This document shows positions 23,403 through 31,531 of a stretch of DNA of 40,179 nucleotides, one piece after another. How positions within the stretch are numbered: the stretch's first letter is position 1; each line of letters begins with the position of its first letter. The notes under the pieces were generated by a model. That model saw only the letters and a program-made list of their open reading frames with translations. It made no database searches and was not told the DNA's origin. The DNA is from Roseicyclus salinarum (GTDB taxonomy: Bacteria; Pseudomonadota; Alphaproteobacteria; Rhodobacterales; Rhodobacteraceae). The translations under genes were made by a program, and so were the position numbers. The stretch lies in contig NZ_JARRSA010000034.1 of the NCBI RefSeq assembly GCF_029624655.1, positions 1 to 40,179 of the forward strand, in the 5' to 3' direction.

Positions 23403-23588
23403 GTGGCCGCGCGACGGGTTGGGCGGCTTCTCGCCCTGCCGTTCTGGGGCGCCCTGCAGCGTTCAGTGGCGAACTGGAACAACATCTCGCCGCTCACGGG
23501 ACTGCCCGTCCCGGTCCTTTACATCGCAGGCGTCCTTTCGTCGGTCGTCATGATCTGCGTCGCGGCCGTCCGCATCGCGATCCCTTAG
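23403..23588 (+). pseudogene. Remnant of a TRAP transporter small permease (DctQ-like)
   Basis: About 60 codons read RRVGRLLALPFWGALQRSVANW, then NNISPLTGLPVPVLYIAGVL and a hydrophobic tail ending at a stop. The W..SP.TGLPV..LY pattern followed by a membrane segment is the C-terminal end of DctQ-type small permeases of TRAP transporters. The N-terminal three membrane segments are missing. Downstream, codons from a GTG at 23642 (VILAIFLS) and a fragment GWPIALALL near 23815-23845 in another frame look like pieces of the start of the large permease DctM, broken by frameshifts. The identification is by eye and moderate at best. Confidence 0.4.
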
Positions 23589-23841
23589 GCGCGGCTCGAC
23601 GGCGGGCATGACGCGGACATCGGCGACGGCGATACCTCGCGGTGATCCTCGCGATCTTCCTGAGCGTGCCCGACCGGCGCGACGCGGACCGCAACACGAT
23701 GGGTCGCCAGCGCCCCGTCGCACCGATGACACCTTGCGGAACTGCCGGCCGCCCAGGGCCGGGACGCGACCCGAGGCGAGGTGCGGAGGCACGTTTCCGG
23801 CGCGCAAGTTCGGCTCCGGCTGGCCGATTGCGCTTGCGCTC

Positions 23842-23876
23842 TTGAAAGACCCTTTGTGTTGCCTATCTAGGCAACA
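23842..23876 (+). promoter_or_regulatory. Promoter and palindromic operator of the XRE gene
   Basis: TTGAAA (23842-23847), a 16-base spacer and TATCTA (23864-23869) make a promoter. A perfect palindrome TGTTGCCTA-TC-TAGGCAACA (23857-23876) covers the -10 box and reaches the first base of the start codon. Transcription would begin about seven bases after the -10, at or beside the ATG, and no ribosome binding site is present, so a leaderless, autorepressed message is likely. Confidence 0.65.
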
Positions 23877-24256
23877 TGCAACGAACACGCTCGACGGAAG
23901 ACATCCAAGGCTTCGGTGACTACCTGCGCGGCGCCCGCGAACGCAGGGCCGCAGAGGACCCGGCCTTCTCGCTGAGAAAGGTCGCGATGCGCTGCGGCGT
24001 CACCCCCGCCTATCTCTCGCGCGTGGAGCGGGGGGATGTCGCGCCGCCGGGCGAGGAGACGCTGATCCGGCTGGCCGCCGATCTGGGCGAGGATCCCGAC
24101 GTCCTGCTCGCGCTCGCCGGAAAGATATCGTCGGACCTGCGCGCGGCGATCCTCGCGCGTCCTCGGCTTTTCGCCGAGCTGATCCGATCCCTGAAGACCA
24201 TGCCGGACAATGCCGTGCTTCGCATCGTCCGGGACGTCCGTGACGGCACCTGGTAA
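23876..24256 (+). CDS. XRE-family transcriptional regulator
   Basis: A 126-residue protein with a Cro/C1-type helix-turn-helix at about residues 12-72 (SLRKVAMRCGVTPAYLSRVERG, the recognition helix around PAYLSRVE) and a short helical C-terminal region ending LKTMPDNAVLRIVRDVRDGTW. The ATG directly follows a palindrome that overlaps the promoter, so it very probably controls its own expression. The following gene starts 18 bases after its stop and is likely its co-regulated partner. A phage or plasmid origin is possible but nothing nearby supports it. Confidence 0.85.
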   Translation: MQRTRSTEDIQGFGDYLRGARERRAAEDPAFSLRKVAMRCGVTPAYLSRVERGDVAPPGEETLIRLAADLGEDPDVLLALAGKISSDLRAAILARPRLFAELIRSLKTMPDNAVLRIVRDVRDGTW

Positions 24257-24274
24257 CCTGACAAGGAGAATGTC

Positions 24275-25309
24275 ATGCCAACGCTCGAAAACGACCGCCT
24301 CGTCTTCCGCTTTCCGCAGATCGACGAGGATGCCAGCTTCTCGATCGATTTCCGGCGCACGCTGCGCATTCCCGACAGCGACGAGACCTATCCCCTGCCC
24401 CCGGGCCTCGGCCGGTTCCCGATCCGCCATGTCGAGGACCACGCCGACAGCCTGCCCGGCGACACGACATCGCGCGGCGGCGTCATCCTTCCGATGTGGC
24501 AGGCGGAGGCGATGTGGCTGAATTTCCGCAACGAAGGCCCTGATTATGGTCTGCCCTTCCCCGTCGCGATCAAGATCGCCGCCGGGAAGATCAATGCCGT
24601 CACAGGAGAGCCCTGGCGTGGCGGCCTGCACCGGGACCCGCAGGATTATGTCGTCTCGCCTAACCAGCCATGGCTCGACGGATTCGCCGTGGAGAAGGGC
24701 GTGATCCGGCAATTCGTCGCGATGCCGCTGGGCGAAGGGTATTCGGCAGAAGAACAATTGACCGGCGCGGCCGATTGGGGCGGCCTCCAGATTTCAGTGG
24801 TTCCTCTGAAACGGGACGTCTGGCGGAAGCGGCGCGAGGAATGGGAACGGCGCGAAACCCTGCTCGACGCCTCCCCGGTGAGGATGCTGCTCCCCAGGTC
24901 CAAGATTGGTCTCGCGCCCGGCGGGCGGATGCGGCAGACGGTGCACCGCGATCCCTTCACGCTCGACGACTGGGACGCCGCCGCAGCCGACCGGGTCTTC
25001 GTCACACTGGTGCACGCGAAGGACTGGAAGGCGATCACGGGCGCGCCAGCGCCCAACGAGCCCCCCTCGGCCGCCGATTACAGCGCCGCCCGAATGCCGT
25101 GGTTCGAGCACTACGGCAAGGATCAGGCCAGCCTCGAGGGCGGCAAGCCGCTCGCCGGACTGAAATCGGCGGCGTCGATCTTCAAGATGAAGACCGGCGC
25201 GACGCTTCCGGGTTCGCTGGACGTGAAGACCGGCGCGCCGATACCCATCGGACCCGGCGCCGCGACGGCGGCGCGCCCGGTGAGAACCGATCCCGACCTG
25301 GAATGGTGA
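24275..25309 (+). CDS. Conserved hypothetical protein, partner of the XRE regulator
   Basis: A 344-residue soluble protein of no known function to me. It has a conserved-looking core: LPMWQAEAMWLNF near residue 71, PVAIKIAAGKINAVTGEPW near 92, NQPWLDGFAVEKGVIRQFVAMPLGEGYSAEEQLTG (about 130-165), WGGLQISV, and LAPGGRMRQTVHRDPFTLDDWD around 210-230. I recall similar WQ-A-AMWL...QPWLDG...GGRMRQ proteins in many bacteria, including actinomycetes, without a role. The C-terminus (from about 290) is low-complexity G/A/P/T-rich. AAGGAG at 24263-24268 gives a strong start. It is the second gene of a two-gene unit. Confidence 0.75.
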   Translation: MPTLENDRLVFRFPQIDEDASFSIDFRRTLRIPDSDETYPLPPGLGRFPIRHVEDHADSLPGDTTSRGGVILPMWQAEAMWLNFRNEGPDYGLPFPVAIKIAAGKINAVTGEPWRGGLHRDPQDYVVSPNQPWLDGFAVEKGVIRQFVAMPLGEGYSAEEQLTGAADWGGLQISVVPLKRDVWRKRREEWERRETLLDASPVRMLLPRSKIGLAPGGRMRQTVHRDPFTLDDWDAAAADRVFVTLVHAKDWKAITGAPAPNEPPSAADYSAARMPWFEHYGKDQASLEGGKPLAGLKSAASIFKMKTGATLPGSLDVKTGAPIPIGPGAATAARPVRTDPDLEW

Positions 25310-25379
25310 CGCGCGCCCCGCGACGACCTGACGCCCGAAGGGTCGGGATGATGCGTGGCGCAAGAGGACGCCGGGATAG

Positions 25380-25405
25380 GGGCCGGTGCCAAGGGGCACC
25401 GGCCC
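25380..25405. terminator. Hairpin between convergent genes
   Basis: An 11-bp perfect stem (25380-25390 with 25395-25405) closes the loop AAGG. It lies between the end of the hypothetical gene and the end of the ABC permease operon, so it may serve both strands. Neither side has a T-run, which weakens the call. The same loop occurs in the phnD-phnC hairpin. Confidence 0.5.
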
Positions 25406-25465
25406 GCCCTCCAGATCACCCGAGGCGCAGGCCAGCCCCGGCCTGCCCTGCCCCCCGGCCCGCCG

Positions 25466-26284
25466 TCACTCGTTCACGTTGTCGAGGCCGATGCTCATGG
25501 ACACCGCCACAAGCGCCAGGATCGCAAGCAGGATCTGAACGCCCGACACGGCGGCGACGAGCGGCGTGGAGGTGAACTGCACCAGCGCCAGCAATTCGAC
25601 GGGCAGCGGGCGGTCGTCGAACCCGTGCGTGAAGATCGCGACCGACAGGTTGTCGAAGCCCTCCACGAAGGTGAACACGGCGCCCGCGAGGATGGCAGGC
25701 AGCAGGAGCGGGAAGGTGATCGTCCGCAGGCTCTGGAACGAGGCCGCACCGAGGTTCGTGGCCGCCTCCTCGAGCGATGCGTCGAGACGGACGAGACGGC
25801 TTTGCACCGTGCGGACCATCACCGCCATGATGAAGACCGCGATCGAGATCGATTGCAGCCAGATGGACGGCGACACCGCCACCAGCGCACCGGCAAACAG
25901 GACCGCGACGCCAAGCACGATGCCGGGCACCATGTGCGGCACCAGCACGAAGACCGAAAGCGCGGTCCTGCCTCGGAAACGGCCCCGCACGCAGGCCAGT
26001 GCCGTGGGCACGCCCAGCACGACGCAGAGTGCCGTGACCATCAGGCCGACCTTCAGGCTCGTCCACATCGCGGCGACGAGGTCGGTCTGCTCGAAGACCT
26101 CCGCGTACCACCGCAGCGTGAAGCCCTCGGGCGGGAAGCTGACGTAAGCCCTCGTGTCGAAGGAAATGATGACCACGATGATGGAGGGCGCGATCAGCAG
26201 AACCAGCGACAGCACGGCCACGAACAGGATCAGGCCGATGCCCAGAATGTCGCCGGGCGACGCGGTGCGAAGCTTGCGGATCAT
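25466..26284 (-). CDS. Spermidine/putrescine-type ABC transporter permease (PotC-like)
   Basis: A 272-residue inner-membrane permease with six hydrophobic segments. The EAATNLGAASFQSLRTITFPLLLPAI stretch (around residues 178-203) is the EAA loop that contacts the ATPase, and FVEGFDNLSVAIF near 212-224 is the usual PotC-type continuation. Its ATG overlaps the stop of the other permease. It is the last gene of the importer operon (binding protein, ATPase, permease, permease). The polyamine/opine/2-aminoethylphosphonate importer class cannot be narrowed by sequence. Confidence 0.9.
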   Translation of the reverse strand: MIRKLRTASPGDILGIGLILFVAVLSLVLLIAPSIIVVIISFDTRAYVSFPPEGFTLRWYAEVFEQTDLVAAMWTSLKVGLMVTALCVVLGVPTALACVRGRFRGRTALSVFVLVPHMVPGIVLGVAVLFAGALVAVSPSIWLQSISIAVFIMAVMVRTVQSRLVRLDASLEEAATNLGAASFQSLRTITFPLLLPAILAGAVFTFVEGFDNLSVAIFTHGFDDRPLPVELLALVQFTSTPLVAAVSGVQILLAILALVAVSMSIGLDNVNE

Positions 26285-27213
26285 CCCTCGCGCCCTTTCG
26301 TCCACGCGGTGGCCGCGTTGGTGGCAAGCGCGATGGCCACGAGCACGATCAGGCATGTCACCATCAGGATCAGCGAACTGACCGATCCCTTGCTCCATTC
26401 GAGCGAGTAGACGACCTGTTCGTAGATCATCGTCGCGGCGTTGAGGTAGTTTCCGCCGCCCAGCAGTTGCGGGACCACGAACGTGGTGTAGCTCAAGGTG
26501 AACACCAGCGCCGCGCCCGTCCCGATGCCCGGCGTGCTGAGCGGAAGGATGACGGTTCGCAGAATGGCGAGATGGCTCGCGCCGAGATTGGCAGCCGCCT
26601 CGACGATCCGCCCGTCATGGCGGCTCATGACGGCGATCAGCGGCAGGATCATGACCGGCAGGTGGATCTGGACCATGCCGATCAGCACCGCCCAATGCGT
26701 GTTCATGATGCGCAGGGGGGCATCGATCAGCCCGAGGTTCATCAGCGTGGAATTGACCACCCCGCGCCCCCCGAGGATCACGAGCCAGGCATAGGTGCGG
26801 ACGATGCCGCTGGTCAGCAGCGGTGCGATGGTCAGCACGAGGATCAACCGCCGCGTCCATTTCCCGCCGATCAGGAACAGGTAGGCGACCGGGTATCCGA
26901 ACAGCAGGCAAAGTGCGGTGGTGTTGAGCGCGAGCGTCAGCGACCGCCGGAACGTCGTCCAGTAGAGCGGATCGCCCAGCGCGTTCGTCAGGTGCCCGAG
27001 CGAGAAGGTCTGCGACACGATCGCGCCGCGCGAGACCTCGATGTCCGAAAAGCCCAGCGACAAGAGGATCGCGAAGGGGATCACCGCCACGACCGTCAGC
27101 ACGAGGATGGCCGGCACCGCCGGCCAGATTCCGCGGCCCGACAAAAGCCTGTCCGTCACCCGTTCGACCAGGCCCGCGCGAGGGATCCCCGATGCCTGCG
27201 CCATGCCAGCCAT
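26281..27213 (-). CDS. Spermidine/putrescine-type ABC transporter permease (PotB-like)
   Basis: A 310-residue permease with six membrane segments; the EAA loop is VEAAANLGASHLAILRTVILPLS near residue 205, followed by GTGAALVFTLSYTTFVVPQLLGGG. The start (27211-27213) overlaps the ATPase stop as TGATG; a second ATG three codons in is possible. It forms the channel with the PotC-like subunit. Confidence 0.9.
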   Translation of the reverse strand: MAGMAQASGIPRAGLVERVTDRLLSGRGIWPAVPAILVLTVVAVIPFAILLSLGFSDIEVSRGAIVSQTFSLGHLTNALGDPLYWTTFRRSLTLALNTTALCLLFGYPVAYLFLIGGKWTRRLILVLTIAPLLTSGIVRTYAWLVILGGRGVVNSTLMNLGLIDAPLRIMNTHWAVLIGMVQIHLPVMILPLIAVMSRHDGRIVEAAANLGASHLAILRTVILPLSTPGIGTGAALVFTLSYTTFVVPQLLGGGNYLNAATMIYEQVVYSLEWSKGSVSSLILMVTCLIVLVAIALATNAATAWTKGREG

Positions 27214-28292
27214 CAGACCGGATACACGGCGCAATAGGCCGGGTCGATCACCGAAAGGCTGACGGCCGCTCCGGCCTGGAGAGGGCGCAGCCGGTGCTGG
27301 CGCATGGACACGACCTGCACGGTGGCGCCATCGGGCGTCTCGACGTGAAACTCGATCAGTGCGCCGACCGTCCGGTGAAACGCGACGCGGCCGCGCCAGG
27401 GACCGTCCTCCTCGGGGGCGATGCGCAGATTGTGCGGGCGTGTCATGACCTGCACGTCGCCCGACAGTTCGGTGCGGGCGGTCTGTCCGTCGGGCAAGGT
27501 CACGGCGCCGCCCTTCGCGGTCGCGCGCCAGAAGTTCGAGGTGCCGATGAAGTCTGCGACGTAGGCGGTGGCGGGATGGTCGAAAACCGTGTCCGGCGCG
27601 GCGACCTGCTCGATCCGGCCATCGCGCATGACGGCGATGCGGTCGGACATGGTCAGCGCCTCGTCCTGGTCGTGGGTGACGAAGATGGCGGTCAGGCCAA
27701 GCCGCTTGATCAGCTGCCGCAACTCGACCTGCATCGTGCCGCGCAGCTTCGCGTCGAGCGCGCTGAAGGGCTCGTCGAGCAGCAGGACTCGCGGCTGAAG
27801 CACCAGAACGCGCGCCACCGCGACGCGCTGCTGCTGGCCGCCCGAAAGCTGGGCGGGATAGCGGTCGGCGAAGTCGGACAGCGAGACGGTGGCCAGCACC
27901 TCGGCCACGCGCGCGTCGATTTCGGCCCGCGGCACGCCGCGCATCCGCAGGCCGTAGCCCACGTTGCTGGCCACGGTGAGATGCGGAAACAGCGCGTAGC
28001 TCTGGAAGACGACGCCGACGGGGCGGCGGTTGACCGGCAGCGCGCCCATGTCCTGCCCGTCGATCTCGATGCTGCCCCGCTCGGCATCCCAGAACCCGGC
28101 GATACAACGCAGCAGCGTGGTCTTTCCGCAGCCCGACGCGCCCAGAAGGGTGACGATCTCGCCCTCCGCCACGTCAAGCGAGCAGTCCTTGAGCACGGTC
28201 ACGGCGCCGAACCGCTTGGACACGGCCCCGATGCGAAGCACCGGGGCCGCGATGTCCGACCTTGTCACAAGATCGGGCCGTTCCTGCATCAT
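27213..28292 (-). CDS. Spermidine/putrescine-type ABC transporter ATP-binding protein (PotA-like)
   Basis: A 359-residue ATPase: Walker A GASGCGKTT at residues 51-59, Q-loop Q97, signature LSGGQQQR at 149-156, Walker B VLLLDE at 169-174, switch histidine H207, and a C-terminal TOBE domain from about 275 to the end. The ATG at 28290-28292 overlaps the end of the binding-protein gene. It energises the importer encoded with it. Confidence 0.92.
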   Translation of the reverse strand: MMQERPDLVTRSDIAAPVLRIGAVSKRFGAVTVLKDCSLDVAEGEIVTLLGASGCGKTTLLRCIAGFWDAERGSIEIDGQDMGALPVNRRPVGVVFQSYALFPHLTVASNVGYGLRMRGVPRAEIDARVAEVLATVSLSDFADRYPAQLSGGQQQRVAVARVLVLQPRVLLLDEPFSALDAKLRGTMQVELRQLIKRLGLTAIFVTHDQDEALTMSDRIAVMRDGRIEQVAAPDTVFDHPATAYVADFIGTSNFWRATAKGGAVTLPDGQTARTELSGDVQVMTRPHNLRIAPEEDGPWRGRVAFHRTVGALIEFHVETPDGATVQVVSMRQHRLRPLQAGAAVSLSVIDPAYCAVYPV

Positions 28293-29338
28293 TGCACTGC
28301 GAACATGCGGTCGAAGGTCTCCACGGTCTGGCCGCGCAGCGGCGCGAAGGACGGCCAGTCGAGCGAGGTTGTGGTTGCAAGTTCCTCGGGCGTGGACGGT
28401 ACGTAGGGCGCGGCCTCCTCGGCCACTTCCACGCCTTGCACGACGGTGCCGAAATATATCGGCGCGCTGCCGGCCATGGACTGGATTTCCGGCGTGAGCA
28501 GGATGTCGGTGAACTCGTGCACGAGATCGGCGGTGCCGTCCTGCGTGTTGACGAAATGCACGATGTTCGTCGGCAGCATCAGAGGTCCGGGACCCATGAG
28601 CTTGGTATACCCGATCGGCAGCCCCGAGGAGGCCGCGAGCGCCGAGTTGACGTGCCAAAGCGGCGCCAGATCGACCTCGCCGCGTTCGATCATCTGCTGC
28701 AGGAGCGGCGGCGACCGGCCCACGAGCGGATCGAGCTCCATCCACTTGGTGAGGGCGAATTCCATGTCGTCCTGCGGCATCCCGAAGGCTTCGCTGGTCG
28801 CCGCCAGAACGCCAAGGCCGAGGTTCGACTGCGGACGGCACATTCCGATCCTGCCGTTGTATTCCCCGCTCCACAGGTCCTCCCACCGCCGCGGTGGCGT
28901 GGCGACGCGCGTGGTATCGTAGGCGACGCCGATCCCCTCGAACCAGATCGGCTGGCCGACGTCGTAGCCGTAGGACGGGAACTTGGGATCGACGTTGGCC
29001 GCATTGGGGATCTGCGAGAAATCGAGCGGAACCAGAACGTCCTCGGCAAGGGCGTTGATGATCGCGGGCGAGCCCATCACGGCGAGGTCGTAGGGCGAGT
29101 TGCCGCGCGCCGCCTTGATCTGCGCCAGCGCCTCGGCGGACAGGCCGCCGATGACGCGCAGCGACACGCCCGGATTGCGGCGGCCGAGTTCTTCTCCGGC
29201 CGCGATGAGCGGGGCATCGGATTCCGTTCCGTATCCGACCATCACCAGTTCACGGGTCTGCGCCCGCAGGACTGTGGGGCTCGAGAGCGCGCTCGTTGCG
29301 GCCAGACCGCCCAGCACGGTTCTTCGGGTCAGTTTCAT
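28289..29338 (-). CDS. Periplasmic solute-binding protein, ABC importer
   Basis: A 349-residue family-1 binding protein. The N-terminus MKLTRRTVLGGLAATSALSS carries a twin-arginine (Tat) motif TRRTVLG and a cleavage site near residue 26 (LRA before QT). The mature part resembles PotD/iron/opine binding proteins: VMVGYGTESDAP, YDLAVMGSPAIINAL, VGQPIWFEGIGVAYDTTRV, MCRPQSNLGLGVLAAT. GGGAG precedes the ATG. Tat export of such proteins is common in alphaproteobacteria. It opens the importer operon; the substrate is probably what the divergent catabolic operon breaks down. Confidence 0.88.
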   Translation of the reverse strand: MKLTRRTVLGGLAATSALSSPTVLRAQTRELVMVGYGTESDAPLIAAGEELGRRNPGVSLRVIGGLSAEALAQIKAARGNSPYDLAVMGSPAIINALAEDVLVPLDFSQIPNAANVDPKFPSYGYDVGQPIWFEGIGVAYDTTRVATPPRRWEDLWSGEYNGRIGMCRPQSNLGLGVLAATSEAFGMPQDDMEFALTKWMELDPLVGRSPPLLQQMIERGEVDLAPLWHVNSALAASSGLPIGYTKLMGPGPLMLPTNIVHFVNTQDGTADLVHEFTDILLTPEIQSMAGSAPIYFGTVVQGVEVAEEAAPYVPSTPEELATTTSLDWPSFAPLRGQTVETFDRMFAVQ

Positions 29339-29408
29339 GGTTTACTCCCTGTCTGGTTCATTTCCGCCGGATGCCCAGCGTGTGACACCAGCAAGAACGC
29401 TTTCATAA

Positions 29409-29421
29409 TTCTTCGCAAGAA
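29409..29421. promoter_or_regulatory. Palindrome upstream of the solute-binding protein gene
   Basis: TTCTT-CGC-AAGAA is a perfect 5-bp inverted repeat in the AT-rich part of the 161-base gap between the DeoR gene and the importer operon. It lies about 70-80 bases before the binding-protein start and might be a regulator site. The rest of the gap holds no gene. Confidence 0.3.
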
Positions 29422-29499
29422 AAAAATTCGAAACCACGCGAATATCCACCTCCCCTGCCCGCGAAGGAAGCCGGACGCCGGAAAAAGCGGCAGCTGGAG

Positions 29500-30300
29500 T
29501 CACGCCAGAAGGACTTGCGGCCCCGCCGCCTCGATGGCCGCGACGTCGGCGGGCGCCGCCTTGCGGTCGGTGACGAGGATCGAGATCTCGCGCGGGCTGG
29601 CGATCCGGGCGCCCGCGACGTGACCGATCTTGCCGCGGTCGCCCAGCATCACCGCACGGCGCGACGCCGTCAGCATCGCCCGCTTGACCTCGACCTCCTC
29701 GAAGTGCGCGTTGGTGAAGCCGCGCTCCACGTCGATGCCCGCGCAGCACAGGTAGGCGCAGTCGGCGTTCAGCTGCTCCAGCAGCAGGGACGCGAAGGGC
29801 GGCACCAGTGACCGCGAGCGGAGGTTCCGCCCGGTTTTCTTCAGGCTCCCGCCCGTCACGACGACGGAAGCGCCTGGGTGCTCCTCCAGCGCGATCGCGA
29901 TATCGAGGCTGGAGGTGATCACAACGAGATCGCGAAGATCGACCGGCAACGCCATCGCCATGGCCAGCGTCGTCGTGCCCGCATCAAGGATCACCGTCTC
30001 GCCGCTGCGCACCATGCTTGCCGCAAGGGCGCCGATGCGCTTCTTCTCGTCGGTGAAGTTCTGGCTCGGCAGATCGATCGGCCGCTCGAATCGAGCCGAC
30101 TGGATCGCCATCGCCCCGCCGCGGATTCGGCGCAGCAGGCGGCGCCGTTCGAGCGCGTCGAGGTCCGATCGGATCGTGACCGCAGAGACCCCGAGCGCCT
30201 CGGACAGCTGGACGACCTCGGCGGAGCGCTCCCGGTCGAGGATCTCGAGAATGCGCTGCTGGCGGGGCGGCAACGGCCCTCCGATCCCATCATCCATCAT
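29500..30300 (-). CDS. DeoR/GlpR-family transcriptional regulator
   Basis: A 266-residue repressor of the sugar-phosphate-responsive type. The DeoR helix-turn-helix is at about residues 12-58 (RQQRILEILDRE, AEVVQLSEALGVSAVTIRSDLDALERRRLLRR, split near 35), followed by the GGA hinge and a C-terminal ISOCOT-like sensor domain with ILDAGTTTLAMA, VVITSSLDIAIALEEH, VVVTGGSLKKTGRNL and CAGIDVERGFTNAHFEEVEVKRAML. The start is uncertain: ATGs occur at 30312, 30300 and 30297; AAGGTGG fits the last two. It lies between the importer operon and the divergent SIS operon and likely controls both in response to a phosphorylated intermediate. Confidence 0.88.
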   Translation of the reverse strand: MMDDGIGGPLPPRQQRILEILDRERSAEVVQLSEALGVSAVTIRSDLDALERRRLLRRIRGGAMAIQSARFERPIDLPSQNFTDEKKRIGALAASMVRSGETVILDAGTTTLAMAMALPVDLRDLVVITSSLDIAIALEEHPGASVVVTGGSLKKTGRNLRSRSLVPPFASLLLEQLNADCAYLCCAGIDVERGFTNAHFEEVEVKRAMLTASRRAVMLGDRGKIGHVAGARIASPREISILVTDRKAAPADVAAIEAAGPQVLLA

Positions 30301-30417
30301 GCCCACCTTCATTACGCTTGCGTTTTTTTCCATAATGACAAATACCGAAAGCCAGCGCGGCATGCCATATCTTTCGTCCCGCCGCACCGTTTCTACAAGC
30401 CACTTACGGGGAGCGAC
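30301..30417. promoter_or_regulatory. Divergent promoter region of the deoR gene and the SIS operon
   Basis: This AT-rich spacer has an inverted pair CATTA (30310-30314) and TAATG (30333-30337). On the plus strand TTCATT (30308-30313), 17 bases and CATAAT (30331-30336) could be a promoter; on the minus strand TTGTCA (30341-30336) is a good -35 for the regulator. Regulator binding to the inverted pair is a guess. Confidence 0.4.
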
Positions 30418-31530
30418 ATGAGCATCGAGCAGAGAATCAACGAAATCCGGCGCGAATCCTCCTCGGACGCCGCCGGCGACCCCGAGCGCTTCCGCCGCGT
30501 GGCGCTGACCGAGAAGGAAATGATGGCGCAGGGCGACGCGATCCGGTCGACGCTCGCGGCCAATGTCGAGCCGCTCGCCGCCATCGGGCGGGATCTGGCC
30601 GGACGCACGATCCGGCGCGTCGTCACCGTCGGATGCGGCGACAGCTGGATCGTGGGACACGGCGTCCGCCCGGCCATCGAAGAGGCGTTGGGCGCCCCCT
30701 GCGAACCCATCGAGGCGTTCGATTTCGCAGCCTACGGCCTGCACACGATCAACGGCGAGACGGTCGTGATCGGCCTGAGTTCCTCCGGCAAGACCGAGCC
30801 CGTGATCGAGGGGCTGACCGCGTCGGCCGCCAAGGGTGCCTACACGGTGGGCCTGTCGAACACGCTGGGATCGCCCCTGATGGAACAGTCGCCCGGCGCG
30901 CTGCACATTCGCGCGACGCGCGGCGGATGGCCCACGCAGTCGAGCACGGCGGCGATGGCCCTGATGCTCGCGATGGCCGCCTCGGTGCAGAAGGCCAAGG
31001 GGGGCGACGCCTCGGCGCTGGAGGCGGCGCTGGCGGCGCTGCCCGAGCAGGTCGATTCCGTCGCGCGCAAGTTCTACGACCCGGCCAAGGCGGTCGCGAA
31101 ACACCTCGCGCGTGCCGACCTGGTGCTGACCACCGGCGCGGGGCCGTTCTTCGCGCCGGCCGAGTTCGGTGCGGCCAAGCTCAAGGAACTGGCGCCGATC
31201 CACGCCTATTCCTTCCCGCTCGAGGAATATCACCATTACCGCACGCAGAAGGCCGGCGATGCGATGTTCATGGTCGCCGCCGACGAGGCCAGCCATGCGC
31301 GCGCCCTCGAGACGGCGATCATGTCGCGCGGCTGCGACGGCTATTGCGTGGCGCTGGTGCCCGAGGGCGAAACCGAGATCTCCGAAATCGTCGACGTGGC
31401 CTGGCACCTGCCGCGCGTCCCTGCCGCCACCGCGCCCATCGTCTACAGCGTTCCGCTGCACCTGTTCGGGTATCATGCCGCGGTGGAACGCGACGCGCTC
31501 GGCCTCGGGGCGCCCCGACTGGGCCTGTGA
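30418..31530 (+). CDS. Double-SIS-domain sugar phosphate isomerase/deglycase
   Basis: A 370-residue protein with two SIS domains, like the isomerase half of GlmS, AgaS and the fructoselysine-6-phosphate deglycase FrlB. Domain 1 (about 50-190) has VTVGCGDSW and GLSSSGKT (119-126), which bind the sugar phosphate; domain 2 (about 215-350) has FGAAKLKELAPIHAYSFPLE and YHHYRT (271-276), where E249 aligns with the catalytic glutamate of GlmS. No glutaminase domain is present, so it should isomerise or split an amino-sugar phosphate rather than make one. GGGGAG precedes the ATG. The PfkB kinase gene follows by one base, which suggests a kinase-deglycase pair as in fructoselysine breakdown. Confidence 0.85.
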   Translation: MSIEQRINEIRRESSSDAAGDPERFRRVALTEKEMMAQGDAIRSTLAANVEPLAAIGRDLAGRTIRRVVTVGCGDSWIVGHGVRPAIEEALGAPCEPIEAFDFAAYGLHTINGETVVIGLSSSGKTEPVIEGLTASAAKGAYTVGLSNTLGSPLMEQSPGALHIRATRGGWPTQSSTAAMALMLAMAASVQKAKGGDASALEAALAALPEQVDSVARKFYDPAKAVAKHLARADLVLTTGAGPFFAPAEFGAAKLKELAPIHAYSFPLEEYHHYRTQKAGDAMFMVAADEASHARALETAIMSRGCDGYCVALVPEGETEISEIVDVAWHLPRVPAATAPIVYSVPLHLFGYHAAVERDALGLGAPRLGL

Positions 31531-31531
31531 C

